Of a DNA stretch of 6,040 nucleotides, positions 1 through 6,040 are shown piece after piece. The DNA is from Chloroflexota bacterium (GTDB taxonomy: Bacteria; Chloroflexota; Anaerolineae; Anaerolineales; Anaerolineaceae). Below the pieces are notes generated by a model. It ran no database searches. It was not told the origin of the DNA and worked only from the letters and a program-made list of their open reading frames with translations. The position numbers were made by a program, and so were the translations under genes. The first letter of the stretch is position 1. Every line of letters starts with the position of its first letter. The DNA is taken from assembly GCA_012797215.1 (NCBI GenBank), contig JAAZPN010000161.1:1-6040 (forward strand), in the 5' to 3' direction.

Positions 1-894
1 ATGGTAAATACCACCGGCATCAGCGGCGCGGCGCCTATTTGGGCGCGCGTGATGGAAAACGGCATTGCCCAATTTAAAGGAGGCGCGGCCACTCCCTTCT
101 CCCGCCCAGCGGACGTGGTGGATCGCACTATCTGTTCAGTTTCCGGAACTGAGCCCTCGGAGTTCTGCCCAAGGCAGCGGTCGGAAGTGTTTGCGTCTGA
201 CCAACTTCCTCCCAGCAAAGAACATGATCTTTGGTCAAAAGTGCAGATTGATGGCTGGACGGGACTGCGGGCTTCGGCCGCTTGCTCGGATTTTGCCAAA
301 GAAGAGTTGGTAATCAATGTTACGGATAAGGACGCGATCCGCTGGCTAAAGAAGTCTGACCAGGGCAAAAACTGGGCGCGCGAGAATGGTTTCCCGGATC
401 CGTTTGTGGTCTTGCCGGAAAGAGAATGCCGCGCTGACGATCCGCGAGCAATTATTGATATGGTCACGCTCGTGGATGGCCGCACAGTTAGCGAGAACCC
501 CTTCAAAATCGTGGGCGTGATCGACGCGACGGCAAATTTCAAGGATTATAAGATTGACTGGGGCGAGGGGGAGAAACCCGGAGAGTGGAACACCCTGGTG
601 GATTGGGAAAATACCCCTGTGCGTTCTGCGCAAGAAATTTATGAATGGGACCTGCGCGAGGTTAGCGCGGAGATTGTAACCGTGCGCATTCGGCTGCGCA
701 GCACAACAGACACGCAGGTAGAGAAGCGGTACACGTTGCGATTATCCGTTCCTACGCCTACCCCGACCCCTACTGAGGTGCCGACACTTACACCAACGCC
801 CACCCCAACGCCCACCCCAACGCCTCCAGTGGACACGCCAACGCCGCCCCCAACGCCTGGTGAAACGGTGCCGCCTTCGGATGAGATTCCTTAA
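1..894 (+). CDS. Class A penicillin-binding protein, C-terminal part (5' end outside window)
   Basis: This is the end of a bifunctional peptidoglycan glycosyltransferase/transpeptidase, which polymerises and cross-links the cell wall outside the membrane. The first residues (NTTGISGAAPIWARVM) match the conserved stretch that closes the transpeptidase domain of class A PBPs, normally preceded by GNxDNxPM. The ATG at base 1 is therefore an internal Met, and the catalytic SxxK, SxN and KTG motifs lie upstream of the window. Next comes the usual post-domain segment (F-x-R-P, C45, SG, C56-P, about residues 33-64), with further cysteines at 95 and 143 that could form disulfides. Residues about 152-250 look like an Ig-like beta domain (KIVGVIDATANFKDYKIDWG, then EWD and YTLRLSV). 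Residues 250-297 are a Thr-Pro-rich tail ending in acidic SDEIP. Tandem stops TAA-TAG close the gene. The family call is firm; the extra domain's role is unknown. Confidence 0.88.
   Translation: MVNTTGISGAAPIWARVMENGIAQFKGGAATPFSRPADVVDRTICSVSGTEPSEFCPRQRSEVFASDQLPPSKEHDLWSKVQIDGWTGLRASAACSDFAKEELVINVTDKDAIRWLKKSDQGKNWARENGFPDPFVVLPERECRADDPRAIIDMVTLVDGRTVSENPFKIVGVIDATANFKDYKIDWGEGEKPGEWNTLVDWENTPVRSAQEIYEWDLREVSAEIVTVRIRLRSTTDTQVEKRYTLRLSVPTPTPTPTEVPTLTPTPTPTPTPTPPVDTPTPPPTPGETVPPSDEIP
792..825 (+). repeat. 12-bp tandem repeat coding a Thr-Pro tail
   Basis: Two adjacent copies of accccaacgccc (802-813 and 814-825, the second ending in t) follow a 10-base partial copy at 792-801. Each unit encodes Thr-Pro-Thr-Pro in the PBP tail, and related TP codons flank it from about 750 to 860. 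The unit is a multiple of three, so slippage would change tail length without breaking the frame. Confidence 0.8.
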
Positions 895-918
895 TAGCTT
901 AGAGGGGTACCTCACGGA

Positions 919-3168
919 TTAGAACAAACTGAGCTGAGCCCGCTGAAACTCCGGCGGATCTTCCAGGACGCGCTGCGCGAAAGTTTCGCGGGTAAGCAGC
1001 GCGTCAGCTTTTAAGTTGCGAATCTGGCGGAATTTAACAAAGTGCCAGGTTTCACCGCAGAGTTGTTGCAGGTTCGGATCCCGCTTAAGTCGGTACGAGA
1101 CCAGGTTGGAACGGCTGGCGGGGATGATGTAATATTTTTGACCTGGCGTCCGGCTGAATAACTGCAGGAGAGGAGTCACACAGGTAGTCAAGAGTGGGAA
1201 AAAACTGTGCGCGACACCGCCCGAGCGGCTAATCCAATGCACTGCATCTTTTGTGCTTTGATGCTCGTACCCGAGCCTGGCAGCCAGTTGGCGTAAGAGG
1301 TCAAAAATCTCTGTCAGGTCCTGCTCACGCGTTTCCAGTTCTTCGCGCTGCCGCAACTTCCATCCTGGTGGATTTCCGGGCATCGAGTCGGCGTACGCAG
1401 CCATGACTGCGTCCACCAGTTCGGCTTCAGGCGTCAGCAAGCCCGGGCAGCTGTGATTGGAAGTCTTTTGAACAAGTTCAGTGGAAGGGTTTGGATTACC
1501 ACGCAAAAGCTCAAGCAGCGCGGTTTCGAGGCGTTCAGCGAGCGGAGTGTATTCGAAAGGCGGCTGGCGCAGCCAGTACTGACCGGTATCTGGCGATAGT
1601 CCGGGATTAAACCGCGTGAAGGTCTGTGTATCCGCGAGGGAGGCCTCCAACTCTTCCTGTCGTTCATTTAGGGTCTTTCCGGGCTGTGGGTCAAGCAAGC
1701 CTTGCTGATGGGCAGACACAACAATTTGGGTGAGCAGTGCCAGATAGTCTGCTGGCTCTCCTCGTTCTGAAAGATGCGCGCGGGCTGCTTCTTTGGCAGC
1801 CTGCCGCAGGTTTCTGCCGTGCGCTGCCGCTTGCGTTTTTCCTATGCTCCAAACGCTTTGCAAGCTGTCCTGCCCGCCATCGGAGGCGCAAGTGAGCAGA
1901 TGGAGCCCGGATTCCTGGCCTGCCAGGATGCCTGCAATCAAAAAAAGAGGGTCCAATTCGCCAATTTGAAGCAGGATAGGGGTTTGTTTTTGAACCAACA
2001 CGGGCAGCTGCGAAAGCACTTTTGCGAGCGCCTGGGAATGCCAGGTCCAATCGTAACGTTGGCGCAGCAAACTATGGCGCAGTGGATTTACAGCTTCTTT
2101 CCCCCATAGCCAGCCGGACCACAATCCGCTCAAGTTCCAAAAAGCCTGATTTCGGCGCGGTAAAGCCGCGTATGCGAGCGTCATCAGGCGCGGGTCTGGC
2201 TGAGGATTGAGTTCGCGTAAGCGTCCGCGGAAGAGGCTGATACCGCCCTTCTGCGGCGGTAAATCCGGCCAATAGCGCAGTGTGAGGGGCGACGACGTGG
2301 TTTGCCACTGTGACCTGGAACGCAAAAACGCGTGCCAGAGGTTGCTTTCTTGCCAGGCTGGCGGCCGGAGAAGTTGGCGAGGACGGTTGCGTCCCAATGG
2401 GTAGGTCCAAAGCTGGTTCATTTGGTCCGCGGTAGACAAGAAAAGCGCTTTCAGGAGGTTTTTTTGGCGTTCTGTAAAATCCGGGTGGTTAATCTTATTC
2501 AGGAGTATCTGCAGCAGAATTAGCGCGCGGGGAGAGTAAAAACGCAGCACCTCTTCCATGATTGGTCTTAATGGGTCATCCAAGCCTGCAGAAAGCTCCA
2601 GCGCTCTGGCGCGGTGCAGGGAATAGGAAGGCAGCGGTTTCAAGCGTTGGTAACTCTCCGTGCTGCCAGGCAGTTCACCAGTATTGCGGCAGTGCGGGCA
2701 GGACCACTGCATGCTGATAGGCTCCGGGCGTTCCTCGCCCCAGATAAACCCGGTGATTTCCGCAAGCTGGCCGCAGTCAGGGCAAGGAAGCTGGTAGAAG
2801 GAGTTCAAGTAGTCTTCCAGGCGTGTTCCCTCGCTCATGCGCAAATCTGCCAGGGCTAAAACCGCGTCACCCACTTCTTGAAGGGTAGGCGCGGAAGCCA
2901 TTATCTCCAGGATGAAGGCCGTGATTGGATTATTGGCAGCAACCAAGACCCGATATCCCGAACGGGCCAGTTCCAAGATGCTGAAGGGATCGCAGCCAAA
3001 GGGGTCCAGGATCCAGCTGGAAGGTTCCGCTCGGGAACTCACCCAATTCAGCGTCCTGCCAGGGTAATATGGCGGTAAAAACCGATCTAATGGAAGGTTT
3101 GTCTGCGGGCGGTCACTGCCCGCAATGAAGGGGGCTTGCAGCGGATCAAATAGTTGGGCAGTACTCAT
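919..3168 (-). CDS. DNA adenine methylase-like protein (DUF1156-type relative) with apparently degenerate active site and clamp-binding tail
   Basis: This 749-residue protein has no signal peptide or membrane segment. Residues 53-81 (ILDPFG, then GYRVLVAANNP) correspond to methylase SAM-binding motif I (DPFxGxG...DxNP), but the glycines are altered. C129/C132 and C157/C160 form a CPxC...CPxC zinc ribbon, as inserted in DUF1156-type adenine methylases. Residues 331-356 (...NLSGLWSGWLWG) align by eye with the stretch that follows DPPY in those enzymes (xELSDFxYxWL), but the DPPY position reads ALPR (335-338). This suggests loss of methyl transfer. The C-terminal third (PLAERLE about 542-548, GWKLR 602-606) resembles a domain I associate with uncharacterised Chloroflexota proteins. 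The last five residues, QLSLF (745-749), match the beta-clamp-binding consensus. The start is supported by AGGAAAGG six bases upstream (3175-3182), 21 bp after the GH13 stop. Homology is from memory; function is unknown, and it could be a SAM-binding or purely DNA-binding protein. Confidence 0.7.
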   Translation of the reverse strand: MSTAQLFDPLQAPFIAGSDRPQTNLPLDRFLPPYYPGRTLNWVSSRAEPSSWILDPFGCDPFSILELARSGYRVLVAANNPITAFILEIMASAPTLQEVGDAVLALADLRMSEGTRLEDYLNSFYQLPCPDCGQLAEITGFIWGEERPEPISMQWSCPHCRNTGELPGSTESYQRLKPLPSYSLHRARALELSAGLDDPLRPIMEEVLRFYSPRALILLQILLNKINHPDFTERQKNLLKALFLSTADQMNQLWTYPLGRNRPRQLLRPPAWQESNLWHAFLRSRSQWQTTSSPLTLRYWPDLPPQKGGISLFRGRLRELNPQPDPRLMTLAYAALPRRNQAFWNLSGLWSGWLWGKEAVNPLRHSLLRQRYDWTWHSQALAKVLSQLPVLVQKQTPILLQIGELDPLFLIAGILAGQESGLHLLTCASDGGQDSLQSVWSIGKTQAAAHGRNLRQAAKEAARAHLSERGEPADYLALLTQIVVSAHQQGLLDPQPGKTLNERQEELEASLADTQTFTRFNPGLSPDTGQYWLRQPPFEYTPLAERLETALLELLRGNPNPSTELVQKTSNHSCPGLLTPEAELVDAVMAAYADSMPGNPPGWKLRQREELETREQDLTEIFDLLRQLAARLGYEHQSTKDAVHWISRSGGVAHSFFPLLTTCVTPLLQLFSRTPGQKYYIIPASRSNLVSYRLKRDPNLQQLCGETWHFVKFRQIRNLKADALLTRETFAQRVLEDPPEFQRAQLSLF

Positions 3169-3189
3169 TTGCCGCCTTTCCTCGCGCTT

Positions 3190-4797
3190 CTACGCGCTAA
3201 GTATGACCGAGCCGTAGGCGGGAAGGCTTATTTTGCCAGCCTCGGGGGCCATTTGATCCGTCCCAGCGCTCGAAAAAAGCAGCCGCCAGGCCGGCGTTCC
3301 ACCTGCCGCGATTGGCAGACTGATTTGCTGAGGGCGGTTTGAAAAATTCAGTGCTACCAGCGCGGTTTGAGCTGCGCTGGAGCGCGTGTAAACCAACACA
3401 GACTCGTTTTCCAACGGCAGCAGGTCCAGACTGCCGCTGTGCAGCGCGGGGGTTTCTTTGCGCAGCTTAATCAGGGCACGGTAGCACTGCAGCAGAGATT
3501 CTGGATCCTGCGCTTGGGCTTGCACATTCCTGGTAAGGAAATTTGGGTTTACACGCAGCCAGGGTGTGGCTGAGCTAAAGCCGGCATTTGCGCTTGCGTC
3601 CCACTGCATAGGGGAACGGCAGCCGTCGCGTCCTTGCACGCTGAGCCACTTGCGCTTGCCAACCGGGTCTTGAATCTCAGGGCGTTTGTAACGCGTGTCG
3701 CGCATGCCGATTTCCTCGCCATAATAAAGGTAAGGGGTCCCGCGGACAGTCAGGTGTAAACAAGCCAGCAGTTTTAGGCGGGCATCATCCTCTCCGGTCA
3801 CATACCTTGTCGCGCTGCGAGGGGTGTCGTGATTATTAAGGAAGTAATTCGGCCAGTCTTTCTGGGCATGCAGGGCGTCCCAATATGCAATCGCGTTGCC
3901 AAACGCTGCCGCGTTCCATGGGCTGCGGGCATAGGCATAATCAAAACCAGCGTGCAGCAAATCCGAAGCGATGTACATGCGCGCCTGCACAGTATCCGCG
4001 AGGAATGTTTCCCCAACCACGTATCGGTCAGGATAGTGGTCCACCAGTTTTCGTATCTCTTGCAGCAGTGGGAACATCTCAGGTTGCGAAGTGTCATTTA
4101 CATGCTCAAAGCGATCGTACGGGCGGAAATGAACGCCTTTGCGGCGGGGATTGTCGCGCAGTTCCCGGTGTTTAAAATAAGCGTTGAAGACATCCAGGCG
4201 AAAGCCATCCACTCCACGTTCCAACCAAAAACGAAAGATATTCAGCACTGCCTGGCGCACTTCCGGATTGCGGAAGTTCAGGTCAGGCTGTTCCGCGCAG
4301 AAGCTGTGGTAATAGTATTGATTTAGCGCGCTGTTGTACTCCCAGCCAGAGCCGCCAAAGATTGACAGCCAATTGTTGGGGTAATCCCCATCCGGCGCGG
4401 GGTCGCGCCAGAGGTACCAGTCGTGGAATGGATTATTCTTCGATTTCAAGGATTCCTGAAACCATGGGTGTTGGTCGGATGTGTGGTTGAGCACCAGGTC
4501 CAGAATAATATGGATATCGCGGTGGTGCGCTTCCTGGAGGAGAAGATCAAAATCAGCCAAAGTGCCAAATTTTGGATCGACATTTTGGTAATCCGAGACG
4601 TCGTAGCCAAAGTCCACGTCCGGCGAAGGATTGATCGGCGAAAGCCAGATCCCATCGATGCCCAGGTCTTTAAGGTAGTCCAGGCGCTGCGTAATGCCCG
4701 GCAAGTCGCCTATTCCGTCTCCATTGCTATCCTGAAATGAGCGGGGGTAAATCTGATAGATAATTCCATCCCGCCACCAGCATTGTTTCAAGTTCAT
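3190..4797 (-). CDS. GH13 alpha-glucosidase, oligo-1,6-glucosidase type
   Basis: This 535-residue cytoplasmic enzyme hydrolyses terminal alpha-glucosidic bonds of short oligosaccharides. All GH13 signatures are present: WWRDGIIYQIYPRSF at the N terminus, a metal-binding loop D23-S-N-G-D27-G-I-G-D31, region I DLVLNH (100-105), region V QPDLN (170-174), region II GFRLDV with nucleophile D202, region III GETF with acid/base E263, and region IV NNHD with D324. GTPYLYYGEEIGM (353-365) and RSPMQWD (394-400) are also family hallmarks, and the length is typical. Val203 directly after the nucleophile is the residue linked to alpha-1,6 preference (isomaltose, panose); alpha-1,4-specific relatives carry Thr or Ala. 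The reading frame stays open to an ATG at 4962, but I chose 4797 because it has a strong ribosome site and begins exactly at the conserved N terminus. It is probably the first gene of a two-gene operon with the methylase-like gene. Exact substrate is inferred. Confidence 0.93.
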   Translation of the reverse strand: MNLKQCWWRDGIIYQIYPRSFQDSNGDGIGDLPGITQRLDYLKDLGIDGIWLSPINPSPDVDFGYDVSDYQNVDPKFGTLADFDLLLQEAHHRDIHIILDLVLNHTSDQHPWFQESLKSKNNPFHDWYLWRDPAPDGDYPNNWLSIFGGSGWEYNSALNQYYYHSFCAEQPDLNFRNPEVRQAVLNIFRFWLERGVDGFRLDVFNAYFKHRELRDNPRRKGVHFRPYDRFEHVNDTSQPEMFPLLQEIRKLVDHYPDRYVVGETFLADTVQARMYIASDLLHAGFDYAYARSPWNAAAFGNAIAYWDALHAQKDWPNYFLNNHDTPRSATRYVTGEDDARLKLLACLHLTVRGTPYLYYGEEIGMRDTRYKRPEIQDPVGKRKWLSVQGRDGCRSPMQWDASANAGFSSATPWLRVNPNFLTRNVQAQAQDPESLLQCYRALIKLRKETPALHSGSLDLLPLENESVLVYTRSSAAQTALVALNFSNRPQQISLPIAAGGTPAWRLLFSSAGTDQMAPEAGKISLPAYGSVILSA

Positions 4798-4802
4798 CCT
4801 AT

Positions 4803-4808
4803 CCTCCT
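4803..4808 (-). promoter_or_regulatory. Ribosome binding site of the GH13 gene
   Basis: On the minus strand AGGAGG lies five bases before the ATG at 4797. It fixes the start at 4797 and argues against the upstream in-frame ATG at 4962, which would place 55 unrelated residues ahead of the conserved N terminus and run into the nusA leader. Confidence 0.88.
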
Positions 4809-4822
4809 GGAGAGATACGTAA

Positions 4823-4828
4823 ATTATA
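4823..4828 (-). promoter_or_regulatory. Predicted -10 box of the GH13 operon promoter
   Basis: The minus strand reads TATAAT here, a perfect -10 hexamer about 25 bases from the start codon, giving a leader of roughly 20 nt that contains the ribosome site. At 17 bp spacing the -35 region (4846-4851) reads CAGAAT, a poor match. The promoter may therefore depend on an activator, as expected for a sugar-utilisation gene, but no convincing operator is visible. Confidence 0.5.
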
Positions 4829-4883
4829 CATGCATTAACTTGTGAATTCTGGCGTGGGTCGCGGCAAGGCTTGGGCGTCCGTC

Positions 4884-4911
4884 TTGCATTTAAGGGAAAA
4901 CATGATACACT
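4884..4911 (+). promoter_or_regulatory. Predicted sigma-70-type promoter of nusA, extended -10
   Basis: TTGCAT (4884-4889) and TACACT (4906-4911) are separated by 16 bp. TG at 4903-4904 one base before the -10 gives the extended form TGnTACACT. Transcription would start near 4917-4918, leaving a leader of about 100 nt before nusA. The -35 and -10 each match consensus at four of six bases, and the position just upstream of a structured leader adds support. Confidence 0.5.
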
Positions 4912-4929
4912 ATGTTCATTCAACGCGAT

Positions 4930-4949
4930 ACTTTTCTGATTTGAAAAGT
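4930..4949 (+). promoter_or_regulatory. Alternative (antiterminator-like) hairpin in the nusA leader
   Basis: ACTTTTC (4930-4936) pairs with GAAAAGT (4943-4949) around a six-base loop TGATTT; a T-G pair (4929/4950) can extend it to eight. The 3' arm is the same GAAAAGT that forms the 5' arm of the terminator-like hairpin at 4943-4967, so the two structures exclude each other. The copy of ACTTTTC at 4961-4967 is the competing partner. The pairing is seen directly; the regulatory role is inferred. Confidence 0.45.
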
Positions 4950-4970
4950 GGGAGCTTCCCACTTTTCTTT
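4943..4970 (+). terminator. Terminator-like hairpin (candidate attenuator) in the nusA leader
   Basis: The arms 4943-4953 and 4957-4967 form a perfect 11-bp stem with a three-base loop (GCT). The core GTGGGA/TCCCAC is followed by TTTTCTTT on the plus strand and preceded by GAAAA, the layout of an intrinsic terminator with A- and U-tracts. An outer 5-bp helix GATAC (4927-4931)/GTATC (4971-4975) could close the whole structure. The neighbour to the left is transcribed away from it, so the hairpin has no upstream plus-strand gene to terminate. This makes attenuation of nusA the simplest explanation. The T-tract is interrupted by C, so strength is uncertain. Confidence 0.55.
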
Positions 4971-4975
4971 GTATC

Positions 4976-5051
4976 AGGGAGGTGTTTATTGGTAAGAAGG
5001 GATCTTGGAGTAAGAAAAGATGAAAAGCGAGTTTGCCTTAGCCTTAAATGA
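4976..5051 (+). other. Orphan Shine-Dalgarno-like element with possible 20-codon leader ORF
   Basis: AGGGAGGTG (4976-4984) differs from the ideal AAGGAGGTG by one base, yet it is 35 nt from the nusA ATG and too far to serve it. Six bases after GGAGG lies a TTG (4989-4991) opening a 20-codon frame that ends at a TGA at 5049-5051, overlapping the first 32 bases of nusA in another frame. The predicted peptide ([20 protein letters not shown]) is basic and unrecognised. It could be a translated leader, a ribosome standby site, or coincidence. Confidence 0.2.
5007..5010 (+). promoter_or_regulatory. nusA: Ribosome binding site of nusA
   Basis: GGAG lies nine bases before the ATG at 5020. An in-frame TAA at 5011-5013 rules out any start further upstream, and the protein encoded from 5020 begins at the usual NusA N terminus. 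Confidence 0.65.
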
Positions 5052-6040
5052 GGTTCTGGAAGAAAAGCAACTTCCGCGTGAAGTGATCATGAGCGCGCTT
5101 GAAAATGCAATGATTGCGGCTTATCGCAAAGCCGTGGGGGCTTCCGCCGCCCAGATCATTAAAGTTGATATGGATTTGGATAAAGGATCCGTTAAGATCT
5201 TTGCTGAAAAAGAGGTTTCTGATTCGATTATCGACGCGCGGACAGAGGTTCTACTGGATGAAGCGCGCCAAATCGATCCCAACGCCCAGATTGGCGATCT
5301 TGTCATGGTGGAATCCACCCCTGCCGATTTTGGCCGCAATGCCGCGTCGAGCGCAAGACAGGCAATTCAACAAAAAATCCGCGATGCTGAGAAGAACCAA
5401 CAATTTGAGTTTTTCAGCCGCCAGGTTGGCGAGATTATCAGTGGCGTTCTGCAGGCAGTGAACCGCATGCAGGCCACTATCGGCCTGGACCTGAAAGCCG
5501 AAGGCACGATGCTGCGCAAAGACATGATCCCCGGAGAACGTTTTCGCTTGCACGAACGCATTCGCGCCTACGTCTACGAAGTGAAAGATACCCCCAAGGG
5601 TCTGCAAATCATGCTCTCGCACACCCACCGCAACTTCCTGCGCCGTCTGCTCGAAAATGAAGTGCCGGAAATCTATCACGGAATCGTGGAAATCCGTTCC
5701 ATTGCTCGCGAGCCTGGGCAGCGCGCCAAAGTGGCTGTCTCCGCGACCCAGTTAGGCATTGACCCGGTCGGGGCTTGCGTCGGTCAGAAAGGCGAACGTA
5801 TTCAGGCAATTGTCAACGAACTGCATGGCGAGAAAATTGACGTTATCGAGTGGAAAAGCGACCCCGCGGCGTATATCGAAAAAGCTATCAGCCCTGCCAA
5901 GCCAGTCACTGGCGTATATCTGAGCCAGGCAAGTTCAGAAAACAAAACTGCCACAGTTGTTGTGCCAGAAGATCAACTTAGCCTTGCTATTGGCAAAGAA
6001 GGTCAGAACGCGCGCATGGCAGCCAAGCTTACCGGCTGGC
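5020..6040 (+). CDS. nusA: Transcription termination/antitermination protein NusA (3' end outside window)
   Basis: NusA binds RNA polymerase and nascent RNA and modulates pausing, termination and antitermination. The 340 residues visible cover the N-terminal RNA-polymerase-binding domain (about 1-130), the S1 domain (about 135-200), KH1 (about 203-278) and most of KH2. Diagnostic stretches are [18 protein letters not shown] (214-231), [27 protein letters not shown] (247-266, KH1 GxxG at 255-258) and [20 protein letters not shown] (321-340, KH2 GxxG at 325-328). The frame is open to the window end, so any C-terminal extension is not visible. The SRTH stretch common at the S1/KH1 junction reads SHTH here (His201). 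The gene is the first of its transcription unit: the gene to its left is divergent, and no rimP precedes it, unlike the common rimP-nusA-infB order. The start at 5020 is fixed by the upstream in-frame stop. Confidence 0.97.
   Translation, partial: MKSEFALALNEVLEEKQLPREVIMSALENAMIAAYRKAVGASAAQIIKVDMDLDKGSVKIFAEKEVSDSIIDARTEVLLDEARQIDPNAQIGDLVMVESTPADFGRNAASSARQAIQQKIRDAEKNQQFEFFSRQVGEIISGVLQAVNRMQATIGLDLKAEGTMLRKDMIPGERFRLHERIRAYVYEVKDTPKGLQIMLSHTHRNFLRRLLENEVPEIYHGIVEIRSIAREPGQRAKVAVSATQLGIDPVGACVGQKGERIQAIVNELHGEKIDVIEWKSDPAAYIEKAISPAKPVTGVYLSQASSENKTATVVVPEDQLSLAIGKEGQNARMAAKLTGW

Noticed and set aside
1..3. ATG at the first base as the true start of the PBP gene
   Set aside because: The encoded sequence begins in the middle of a conserved PBP stretch, so this Met is internal and the gene is cut by the window edge.
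639..836. Minus-strand frame encoding Gly-Val repeats
   Set aside because: It is only the antisense reading of the Thr-Pro repeat of the PBP tail.
902..913. Hairpin GAGG-GGTA-CCTC between the convergent genes as a terminator
   Set aside because: Only four base pairs and no T-tract in either direction, so it cannot be supported as a terminator.
949..1566. QPPF (535-538), NPPG (599-602) and DPPE (737-740) as the missing methylase catalytic motif
   Set aside because: None fits (D/N/S)PP(Y/F/W) fully, and all lie far downstream of the place where the motif should be, in the separate C-terminal region.
3829..4326. 165-codon plus-strand open frame inside the GH13 gene
   Set aside because: It lies fully antisense to well-conserved catalytic codons and its translation resembles no known protein; it is a codon-bias shadow.
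4798..4962. Longer GH13 start at an in-frame ATG at 4962
   Set aside because: The extra 55 residues do not resemble the family, they cover the predicted promoters, and the ATG at 4797 has an ideal AGGAGG.
4982..5023. 13-codon GTG frame whose TGA overlaps the nusA ATG (ATGA)
   Set aside because: Its GTG sits inside the Shine-Dalgarno-like element itself, leaving no properly spaced ribosome site, so the overlap is likely coincidental.

Overview
The window looks like a chromosomal, largely housekeeping region from an uncultured-type bacterium of the phylum Chloroflexota, most likely class Anaerolineae. This assignment is an inference. It rests on a secreted class A penicillin-binding protein ending in an Ig-like module and a Thr-Pro tail, a style common in Anaerolineae, on a NusA of non-proteobacterial type, and on a large methylase-like protein that resembles proteins I associate with that class. 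I see no tRNA, rRNA, CRISPR array, insertion sequence or phage gene.

Layout from left to right: (1) 1-894, plus strand, the C-terminal part of a bifunctional penicillin-binding protein whose catalytic portion lies off the left edge. (2) 919-3168, minus strand, a 749-residue protein resembling a DNA adenine methylase of the DUF1156-like type. It has a zinc ribbon but has apparently lost the catalytic (D/N)PP(Y/F) motif, and it ends exactly in QLSLF, the bacterial sliding-clamp-binding consensus. It converges on gene 1 with only 24 bp between the stop codons. (3) 3190-4797, minus strand, an intact GH13 alpha-glucosidase of the oligo-1,6-glucosidase type, 535 residues. It lies 21 bp upstream of gene 2, so the two probably form an operon. 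(4) 4798-5019, a divergent regulatory region. It holds a TATAAT box for the GH13 operon, an extended -10 promoter for nusA, and a nusA leader with two mutually exclusive hairpins, one of which resembles an intrinsic terminator. (5) 5020-6040, plus strand, nusA, cut by the right edge in its second KH domain.

The genes do not form one pathway. They cover cell-wall synthesis, cytoplasmic breakdown of alpha-glucosides and transcription elongation control, plus one unexplained protein that is probably DNA-associated. The observations most worth following are the methylase-like protein (dead active site plus clamp-binding tail) and the attenuator-like nusA leader.
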